Source: an uncultured Oscillospiraceae bacterium (lineage in GTDB: Bacteria; Bacillota; Clostridia; Oscillospirales; Acutalibacteraceae). From it: DNA of 11,571 nucleotides. The notes under the pieces were generated by a model that did no database searches, was not told the DNA's origin, and worked only from the letters and a program-made list of their open reading frames with translations. Shown here one piece after another: positions 7,470 to 11,571 of the stretch; within the stretch, counting starts at the first letter, position 1, and each line of letters opens with the position of its first letter. Made by a program: the position numbers and the translations under genes. The DNA is taken from assembly GCA_900540305.1 (NCBI GenBank), contig UQFL01000056.1, positions 1-11,571 of the forward strand, given 5' to 3'.

Positions 7470-7844
7470 TTATTTTCTTCTGCCGTTTTGGTGTCCTTTT
7501 TGACTTCCCGTACCATTCTGCGGACGGTTTTGGCAATCGGATTTGTTATCGCAAACGCCGTCTCCGTTTTCATCCGTATAATTACCGCCCTGTAACGAAT
7601 TTAAATTATCCTTACCGTTTTGCCTGCCAGTTCCGTCCTGCGGCTGATTTTCGCAGTCGGTATTGTTGTCGCACACACCGTCATCGTTATCTTCAACAAA
7701 ATTACTGTAACTGCCGTAATTGTCGCATACTCCGTCATTGTCGGCGTCAACATAATTATTCCTGCCCGATGCGGCAAGCGCTCCTATTGTTGAACCTGAA
7801 ATTATCATTGCGCCTACTATTGCAAAAACTAAAAATTTTTTCAT
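7470..7844 (-). CDS. Secreted protein with three acidic Ca2+-binding-type repeats
   Basis: This 124-residue protein has a signal peptide (MKKFLVFAIVGAMIISGSTIGALAA, cut near 25). The mature part has three copies of a 12-residue acidic motif: YVDADNDGVCDN (31-42), FVEDNDDGVCDN (49-60) and YTDENGDGVCDN (89-100). Each has the D-x-[DN]-x-D-G spacing of calcium loops in thrombospondin type 3 repeats, dockerins and EF-hands. Copies 2 and 3 continue as CDN..DC.N.PQ.GTG.Q.G, a duplication with a 40-residue period. Five cysteines fall in or just after the repeats. The tail is Gly/Asn/Gln-rich and ends basic (NGRRK). The ATG at 7844 has GGAGGG about 7 nt upstream. It is first in the sigma/anti-sigma unit, so a role as sensed ligand, Ca2+ sensor or sigma output is plausible. 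I know no characterised homologue. Confidence 0.88.
   Translation of the reverse strand: MKKFLVFAIVGAMIISGSTIGALAASGRNNYVDADNDGVCDNYGSYSNFVEDNDDGVCDNNTDCENQPQDGTGRQNGKDNLNSLQGGNYTDENGDGVCDNKSDCQNRPQNGTGSQKGHQNGRRK
7494..7754 (-). repeat. Coding repeats of the acidic Ca2+-type motif, with a 120-bp period duplication
   Basis: Three 36-bp units at 7719-7754, 7665-7700 and 7545-7580 encode the 12-residue acidic motif. The last two belong to a longer imperfect duplication of about 87 bp (7614-7700 and 7494-7580) with a 120-bp offset. The copies differ at many synonymous positions, so the duplication is old and maintained by protein-level selection. Confidence 0.85.
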
Positions 7845-7868
7845 AATAATCCCTCCGTTTCATAATCA

Positions 7869-7885
7869 GAGTCGTTTGCCGACTC
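7869..7885 (-). promoter_or_regulatory. Perfect 6-bp inverted repeat in the leader of the sigma unit
   Basis: GAGTCG-GCAAA-CGACTC on the minus strand is a perfect 6-bp dyad with a 5-nt loop. It falls at or just after the predicted transcription start of the repeat-protein/sigma unit and upstream of the ribosome site. There is no T run, so it is not a terminator. It may be a 5'-end mRNA-stabilising hairpin or an operator. Confidence 0.5.
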
Positions 7886-7891
7886 ATCTAT

Positions 7892-7920
7892 AATACGAAT
7901 GAGATCATTCAATCCTTTCA
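7892..7920 (-). promoter_or_regulatory. Candidate ECF-type promoter of the sigma/anti-sigma unit
   Basis: On the minus strand TGAAAG (7915-7920), a 17-bp spacer and CGTATT (7892-7897) resemble ECF promoters of the TGAAAC-N16/17-CGTA type, with one departure at the hallmark C. No sigma-A promoter of good spacing is seen here. The spacer contains a dyad, GAATGA-2-TCATTC (7897-7910), that could be an operator. Confidence 0.45.
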
Positions 7921-7974
7921 AAAATAATAAAAAATTTCAGAATTTGGGGTTTGTCAGCTTGCGCGCAACCTCAA

Positions 7975-8724
7975 TTAAGATTTCGGGCAGATATATCTCG
8001 GCTGTCCCTTGCTTTTATTGCCGTACTCAATCGCCTCTGTGGGGCAGCCGCAAATGCAAGCCATACAATGCGTGCAGTTATCATTCCAAACAGGTTTTCC
8101 GTCCACAAGTTTAATATTGCTCATAACGCAGGAAGCGGCACACTTTCCGCAGCCTATACAAGCGTCTGACACGGTAAACTTTTTAGCGTGCAGACAAACA
8201 GGATAATAGACAGCATTTACAATACTGCTTTTTAACTTGTCTATAATACCTGAGTGCTTGTCGGGGATTATTTCACCGTTTGCTATTTGCTTTGCGATTC
8301 TGTCTATAACAGGTTCAGCCTTGTCTATAATTGCAAGTGCCTCTTCCCTGTCGGGCGCACCGAACATTGCAATATAGTTTTCAGGCATAACAACCTCTGC
8401 ACAGCCCTTTAAATTCATATTTTTATAGTCGCAAATTTTTCTGACATATTGTGCTGAATTTCCGATTTCACCGCCGCAAGTCATAACGAAATAAATATCT
8501 TTGCTTCCTGTAAGGTTCGTGTCATAAAGCCAGTCCCTCAAAATATGGGGAATCTGCCAGCCGTAAGTCGGCGTAACTATAACGAATGCTTTGTCTGAAT
8601 TTATTTCGTTTGTGTTGTTGTTTTTCAATCTCTCAAAAAGATTTTCACAGTCATCATTGAGCGCCGCTGCTATCCTTTTTGCAACATATGCGCTGTTTCC
8701 CGTCCCGCTGTAATATAAAATCAT
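7975..8724 (-). CDS. EFR1-family flavodoxin-ferredoxin fusion protein
   Basis: This is a 249-residue predicted cytoplasmic electron carrier. The N-terminal flavodoxin-like domain begins with the phosphate-binding loop YYSGTGNSAYVAK (4-16) and has FVIVTPTYGWQIP and a VMTCGGEIGNS segment (FMN binding). The C-terminal bacterial ferredoxin domain has two CxxCxxCxxxC clusters at 189-199 (CIGCGKCAASC) and 217-227 (CTHCMACICGC, followed by P), predicting two [4Fe-4S] centres. This is the EFR1 family common in Clostridia, whose redox partners are generally unknown. Its ATG overlaps the phosphatase stop in an ATGA, so the two are translationally coupled. No convincing terminator follows: the 130 bp to the next gene holds only a weak A/T hairpin, so some read-through into the sigma unit is possible. 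Confidence 0.92.
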   Translation of the reverse strand: MILYYSGTGNSAYVAKRIAAALNDDCENLFERLKNNNTNEINSDKAFVIVTPTYGWQIPHILRDWLYDTNLTGSKDIYFVMTCGGEIGNSAQYVRKICDYKNMNLKGCAEVVMPENYIAMFGAPDREEALAIIDKAEPVIDRIAKQIANGEIIPDKHSGIIDKLKSSIVNAVYYPVCLHAKKFTVSDACIGCGKCAASCVMSNIKLVDGKPVWNDNCTHCMACICGCPTEAIEYGNKSKGQPRYICPKS

Positions 8725-9197
8725 AATTCTTCCGTCCTTATTCTTTTAAGAAGTCCGCAGCAGCCCTCGTAAATATCATTGAAAGCAACATCAAATCGGT
8801 TGCTGTACCACGGGTCTGCAACATCGCCCCTACGGTCTGTAAAATCCATAAGCTTATAAACTTTGTTTTCTTTATCGTTATCAATTATTCGCATAATATT
8901 ACGAATGTTCATACTGTCCATTGCAACAATATAATCATATTTGCCGTAATCTGTTGCCTTTAACTGCACCGCTCTTTTGCCGCTGTCAAAAAGTATCCCC
9001 TGCTTTTTAAGTTCACGCTGGGCAGGCGGATATATCGGATTTCCCACTCCGTGCCATATCTCCTCCGTGCTTGTGGCGCACGAAGATATATAAAACTCAT
9101 TGCCCAAACCCGCATCGGCAACTAACTTTTTCATAACAAATTCAGCCATCGGACTTCTGCATATATTGCCGTGACATACGAATATAATTTTTATCAT
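8721..9197 (-). CDS. Low-molecular-weight protein tyrosine phosphatase
   Basis: This 158-residue LMW-PTP is a cysteine phosphatase acting on phosphotyrosine (or, in some Firmicutes relatives, phosphoarginine). The phosphate loop is at the N terminus: VCHGNICRSPMAEF with nucleophile Cys8 and Arg14 in the C-x5-R motif. The general acid is Asp128 in DPWY. I chose the ATG at 9197 (MIKIIFVCHG) because the family begins just before the P-loop. An in-frame ATG at 9233 would add 12 unmatched residues and sits only about 5 nt from the predicted transcription start. Neither start has a good ribosome site. It overlaps the flavodoxin-ferredoxin gene by 4 nt, suggesting a shared function, though no tyrosine or arginine kinase gene is present in the window. 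Confidence 0.94.
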   Translation of the reverse strand: MIKIIFVCHGNICRSPMAEFVMKKLVADAGLGNEFYISSCATSTEEIWHGVGNPIYPPAQRELKKQGILFDSGKRAVQLKATDYGKYDYIVAMDSMNIRNIMRIIDNDKENKVYKLMDFTDRRGDVADPWYSNRFDVAFNDIYEGCCGLLKRIRTEEL

Positions 9198-9244
9198 AAA
9201 TACTATTTCTGCCCCATTATTAAAACCTTTCATAAATCAATGAA

Positions 9245-9273
9245 ATTATATCATATCCATTTCAGCCTATCAA
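9245..9273 (-). promoter_or_regulatory. Near-consensus sigma-A promoter of the phosphatase/ferredoxin pair
   Basis: On the minus strand TTGATA (9268-9273), a 17-bp spacer and a perfect TATAAT (9245-9250) preceded by TGA form an extended -10 promoter. Transcription should start near 9238, giving a leader of about 40 nt to the ATG at 9197. Confidence 0.8.
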
Positions 9274-9295
9274 TATATTTAAGATGTTATCGTTC

Positions 9296-9323
9296 GCTAT
9301 AATACAAAGCAAAATCATGTCAA
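9296..9323 (-). promoter_or_regulatory. Second upstream promoter candidate for the phosphatase
   Basis: A perfect TTGACA (9318-9323 on the minus strand), a 16-bp spacer and TATAGC (9296-9301) form a weaker candidate about 50 bp upstream of the main phosphatase promoter. Confidence 0.4.
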
Positions 9324-9347
9324 TTTATTACAAAAAATACTCAATAA

Positions 9348-9376
9348 TTGAATAATGCAAGCGTTTATGGTATCAT
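9348..9376 (+). promoter_or_regulatory. Promoter of the XRE regulator gene
   Basis: TTGAAT (9348-9353), a 17-bp spacer and TATCAT (9371-9376) preceded by TGG form an extended -10 promoter. The start of transcription near 9383 lies just before the two dyads, leaving a leader of about 120 nt. Confidence 0.7.
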
Positions 9377-9386
9377 TTTAGTGTAA

Positions 9387-9429
9387 TCAACTGACAGTTG
9401 AGGTGCAAATCAACTAATTGTTTAGTTGA
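9387..9429. promoter_or_regulatory. Tandem dyads with shared TCAACT half-sites, likely operator
   Basis: Two inverted repeats built on the same half-site lie 23 bp apart start to start: TCAACT-GAC-AGTTGA (9387-9401) and TCAACTA-6 bp-TAGTTGA (9410-9429). A further GTTGAACAAC palindrome overlaps the right arm (9425-9434). They sit directly downstream of the predicted start of the regulator's transcript, a usual place for an autorepressor, and could also fold as leader hairpins. Confidence 0.65.
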
Positions 9430-9492
9430 ACAACCAATGGATAATTGAAAATTTCTGATGCAGCGTTATACAATTAACTTACCAAGGATAAA

Positions 9493-9500
9493 AGGAGGAG
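9493..9500 (+). promoter_or_regulatory. Ribosome binding site fixing the regulator's start
   Basis: AGGAGGAG lies 5 nt before the ATG at 9506. It decides between this start, an upstream in-frame ATG at 9458 with no ribosome site, and a downstream ATG at 9548. Confidence 0.85.
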
Positions 9501-9505
9501 TTAAT

Positions 9506-10024
9506 ATGTTTAACAAAAAGCCATTAGAAAAAACAGAGGTGTTTAATATGAATATAGGCAAAAATATTTCTGCTTTACGAAAAGAAAGAAATATGACGCA
9601 AGAAGAACTTGCAAACGCATTGGGCGTATCTGCGCAGGCAGTTTCAAAATGGGAAAATGAAAATTCCTGCCCCGACATTTCTTTACTTGTAAAAATTGCA
9701 GATTTATTCTCAGTTACTGTTGATGAACTGCTTAGAAGCAACGCAGATGAATTAAACTCAAAAGCGAGCAATCAAAAAGCTGAAATTAAAAGCACAAAAA
9801 GGAAAATAAACATTTCAGTGGAACAGCTAAACGGAAAGAAAACAGAAGTAAACATACCTTTCGGATTGGTTGATTTAGGAATGAAATTCGGAAGTGCATT
9901 TGGCTTAGACGATGATACTGTTCAAAAGATACACACTGTAATTGACTCACCCGAATTAGCAAACAATGAAATAATAAGTGTTGACGGTGAAAACGGCGAA
10001 CACATAACTATTAAGGTTTTATAA
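9506..10024 (+). CDS. XRE-family transcriptional regulator with an unassigned C-terminal domain
   Basis: This 172-residue DNA-binding protein has an N-terminal HTH_3/Cro-C1 domain at about 15-76 (IGKNISALRKERNMTQEELA, then LGVSAQAVSKWENENSCPDI and ADLFSVTVDELL). The recognition helix is near SAQAVSKWE. A Lys/Ser/Asn-rich linker (77-97) leads to a C-terminal domain of about 75 residues with a beta-helix-beta feel: INISVEQLNGKK, then VNIPFGLVDLGMKFG, then a closing strand HITIKVL. This C-terminal part resembles the small domains with a hydrophobic PxGLV helix and an EDGE-type last strand found in several Firmicutes regulators; I cannot name it with certainty. The gene is monocistronic with its own promoter, a dyad-bearing leader and a terminator. 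Autoregulation through the TCAACT dyads is inferred; the divergent phosphatase/ferredoxin pair may also be a target. Confidence 0.9.
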   Translation: MFNKKPLEKTEVFNMNIGKNISALRKERNMTQEELANALGVSAQAVSKWENENSCPDISLLVKIADLFSVTVDELLRSNADELNSKASNQKAEIKSTKRKINISVEQLNGKKTEVNIPFGLVDLGMKFGSAFGLDDDTVQKIHTVIDSPELANNEIISVDGENGEHITIKVL

Positions 10025-10035
10025 TAGCAACAAAA

Positions 10036-10070
10036 ATCCCTCCTGACTTTTAGTCGGGAGGGATAATTTT
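10036..10070. terminator. Bidirectional intrinsic terminator between convergent genes
   Basis: A 13-bp stem (10036-10048 with 10052-10064, one wobble) with a TTT loop is followed on the plus strand by AATTTT and on the minus strand by a TTTTT run. It ends the regulator gene and lies about 10 bp beyond the stop of the converging symporter gene, so it serves both. Confidence 0.92.
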
Positions 10071-10073
10071 ATA

Positions 10074-11471
10074 TTACTTATTTTTTCGCTTGCGTTTAGG
10101 AAGTTTCTTGTCATCAAGAAGTTTGATCGCTTCGCCAGACATGGGTATAAGAACAATCAAATTAAATATTGTCATAAGTCCTATTCCGACATCGCCTAAA
10201 TCCCATACAACCGTATATGCCTGAAGCCCGCCTATAAAAAGCATAACAAGAGCGATTATCTTATATATCGTCTGAAAACTCCACTTTTCACCGAACAGAT
10301 AAGATACATTAGAACGGGCGTAGAACAGCACTCCGATAAATGTTGAGAAACTGAACAGCGCAAGAATTATTGCAATAAACACCGTTCCGAATTCTCCGAG
10401 ATGATAGTTCATTGCGGTTTGCAAAAGTTCCATTCCCTCAAGACCCTGAGTAAGATTTTGAGGAACCAAAAGCATTATCATTGCCGTGCAGGTGCAAATT
10501 ACAATTGTATCAATTATTACACCGAGAACCTGAACAAAACCGATTGTAACGGGTGATTTACCCTCAGCAGCAGCTGCCGCACACGGAGCGGAACCCGAGC
10601 CTGCTTCATTTGAAAACAGACCTCTTTTTACGCCATTCATCAAAACAGCGCCGAAACCGCCTCCGGCAACCTGCCTGATACCGAATGCCTCTTCAAAAAT
10701 TCTTTCAAAAACATCGGGGATAATGTTTATATTTTTAATAATGATAAAAATAGTTATTACGAAGTAGCATACCGCCATTATAGGCACCATAATATCAAGC
10801 ACCTTGACAGTTGCGTTTTTGCGCAAAACGATAACTGCGGCAATAACAACAAGTGCAATAGTTGTATAAATCGGCTTAATTGAAAAAGCATTCTCAAAAG
10901 CAGAGGTAACAGAATTGCTGATAACCTGACTTATACCGCACCAACATATAAGCGCTGAAATTGCAAATAAAACCGCAATAACCGAATGTTTTAATTTCTT
11001 TTTTCTCTTCTTTTCGGCAAAATCATGTATGTAATATGCAGGGCCGCCGTGATAGCCGCCGTAAAGCTTGTCTTCTTTTTTATGAAGCTGGGCAAGAGTA
11101 CTCTCTACAAACGCTGTTGACGCACCGAGAAAGGCCGACACCCACATCCAAAATACAGCGCCTGCTCCGCCTACCGAAATAGCCGCAACTACGCCCACAA
11201 GATTGCCCATACCTACTCTTGTAGCAGTAGATACAATAAGAGTTTGGAAAGTGGAAAGCGTACGCTTGTCCTCTTTCTTTTCACCCAAAGCCCTTACCAT
11301 ATCGGGGAATTTTCTTATCGGTAAAAATTTAGTTTTTATTGTAAAAAGTATTCCCGTGGGGATAAGCAGAATAACCAATAACGGAAGACCTATACTGCTG
11401 CCGCCTCCTATCGGGATAGTAACCAAATCGCCCCACAAAAAGTTGTAAACAGATTCTATAATATTAATCAT
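10074..11471 (-). CDS. Alanine/glycine:cation symporter (AGCS family)
   Basis: This 465-residue polytopic membrane protein takes up alanine or glycine with Na+ (or H+). Family hallmarks are TATRVGMGNLVGVVAAISVG with GMGNLVG at 87-93, GAVFWMWVSAFLGASTAFVE, HGGPAYYI, and the loop GVKRGLFSNEAGSGSAPCAA in the second half. Ten or so hydrophobic segments and a basic C terminus (LPKRKRKNK) fit the AlsT/DagA group. I chose the ATG at 11471, a few nt after a GGTGA; the frame runs 12 codons further up to 11507, but that ATG lies inside the predicted -10 box. It has its own promoter at 11507-11535 and shares the 10036-10070 terminator. Alanine versus glycine preference cannot be read from sequence. Confidence 0.95.
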   Translation of the reverse strand: MINIIESVYNFLWGDLVTIPIGGGSSIGLPLLVILLIPTGILFTIKTKFLPIRKFPDMVRALGEKKEDKRTLSTFQTLIVSTATRVGMGNLVGVVAAISVGGAGAVFWMWVSAFLGASTAFVESTLAQLHKKEDKLYGGYHGGPAYYIHDFAEKKRKKKLKHSVIAVLFAISALICWCGISQVISNSVTSAFENAFSIKPIYTTIALVVIAAVIVLRKNATVKVLDIMVPIMAVCYFVITIFIIIKNINIIPDVFERIFEEAFGIRQVAGGGFGAVLMNGVKRGLFSNEAGSGSAPCAAAAAEGKSPVTIGFVQVLGVIIDTIVICTCTAMIMLLVPQNLTQGLEGMELLQTAMNYHLGEFGTVFIAIILALFSFSTFIGVLFYARSNVSYLFGEKWSFQTIYKIIALVMLFIGGLQAYTVVWDLGDVGIGLMTIFNLIVLIPMSGEAIKLLDDKKLPKRKRKNK

Positions 11472-11506
11472 TTTTTCACCACATATTTTTATAATCAAGT
11501 AAATCA

Positions 11507-11535
11507 ATTATACAATAAGTTCTTCCGTTTGTAAA
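11507..11535 (-). promoter_or_regulatory. Near-consensus promoter of the AGCS symporter gene
   Basis: On the minus strand TTTACA (11530-11535), a 17-bp spacer and a perfect TATAAT (11507-11512) form a strong sigma-A promoter about 36 bp before the ATG. The -35 box abuts the adapter, so upstream regulatory sequence is missing. Confidence 0.8.
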
Positions 11536-11571
11536 CTGTCTCTTATACACATCTGACGCTGCCGACGATCG
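11536..11571 (-). other. Tn5 mosaic end plus Nextera Read 1 adapter (artefact)
   Basis: Bases 11536-11554 are a full reverse Tn5 mosaic end (CTGTCTCTTATACACATCT), followed by GACGCTGCCGACGA (11555-11568), the Nextera Read 1 adapter reading outward. The final TCG may be barcode or further primer. None of this is host sequence. Confidence 0.98.

Larger units (their letters stand above)
9198..9505. other. Divergent intergenic regulatory region
   Basis: This 308-bp, A/T-rich stretch between the phosphatase and the XRE regulator has no supported gene. It contains two minus-strand promoter candidates for the phosphatase, one plus-strand promoter for the regulator, and two strong dyads in the regulator's leader (each listed separately). 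Confidence 0.8.

Noticed and set aside
7494..7754. Repeats as a CRISPR array or variable-number noncoding repeat
   Set aside because: The units are in frame, differ at synonymous positions and encode a conserved acidic motif; there is no uniform repeat-spacer pattern.
7322..7846. 174-codon plus-strand open frame
   Set aside because: It lies antisense across the secreted repeat protein and the sigma gene, is dominated by Arg/Cys/His/Tyr from the repeat codons, and matches no family; it is a shadow of well-supported genes.
7921..7974. Terminator after the flavodoxin-ferredoxin gene
   Set aside because: Only a 5-bp A/T stem before a T-rich tract and a loopless TTGCGCGCAA palindrome were seen; neither makes a convincing intrinsic terminator.
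9377..9505. Riboswitch in the 120-nt leader of the XRE regulator
   Set aside because: The dyads are short, built on one shared half-site and fit operators better. I recognise no riboswitch core and see no terminator-antiterminator pair.
11472..11507. Upstream ATG at 11507 for the AGCS symporter
   Set aside because: It overlaps the -10 box of a near-consensus promoter, so it would lie outside the transcript.

Overview
The window carries roughly 11.5 kb of low-to-mid GC DNA, with strong Shine-Dalgarno sites, TTGACA/TATAAT-type promoters, a Clostridia-style ECF sigma/RsgI-like anti-sigma pair and an EFR1-type flavodoxin-ferredoxin. This points to an anaerobic Firmicute of class Clostridia, probably a gut-type Oscillospirales/Ruminococcaceae relative. 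That is inference from gene content; no rRNA or tRNA is present. Both extreme ends (1-18 and 11536-11571) are Tn5/Nextera library adapter, so the genuine insert is about 19-11535.

Layout. (1) A plus-strand Na+-coupled amino-acid transporter (NSS family, 109-1470) has its own extended -10 promoter and a bidirectional terminator at 1481-1514. (2) A minus-strand galactose/glucose-type ABC transporter operon, mglB-mglA-mglC (5446 down to 1720), ends in an extra 54-codon single-membrane-segment gene (1697-1533). (3) A minus-strand four-gene unit follows (7844 down to 5575): a secreted protein with three acidic Ca-binding-type repeats, an ECF sigma factor, an RsgI-like membrane anti-sigma factor overlapping it by 11 nt, and a hexapeptide sugar O-acetyltransferase closed by a hairpin terminator (5511-5544). 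(4) A minus-strand pair encodes a low-molecular-weight protein tyrosine phosphatase and a flavodoxin/2[4Fe-4S] ferredoxin, coupled by ATGA overlap. (5) A divergent intergenic region (9198-9505) holds promoters for both directions and two strong dyads. (6) A plus-strand XRE-family regulator (9506-10024) has an unfamiliar C-terminal domain. (7) A minus-strand alanine/glycine:cation symporter (AGCS, 11471-10074) has a near-consensus promoter lying against the right adapter.

How the genes fit together. Three uptake systems (NSS, AGCS and Mgl) serve amino-acid and sugar acquisition. The acetyltransferase lies between the sigma unit and mgl, but a terminator separates it from mgl, so it should be transcribed with the sigma genes. 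The most interesting part is the sigma unit. A secreted acidic-repeat protein is encoded immediately upstream of an ECF sigma factor. The anti-sigma factor has an extracellular domain with the Asn-Pro motif of self-cleaving RsgI proteins, and a Gly/Asn/Gln tail resembling that of the secreted protein. An ECF-like promoter and dyads precede the unit. Together they suggest an autoregulated envelope-sensing module in which the secreted repeat protein may be a ligand, a cofactor or an output.
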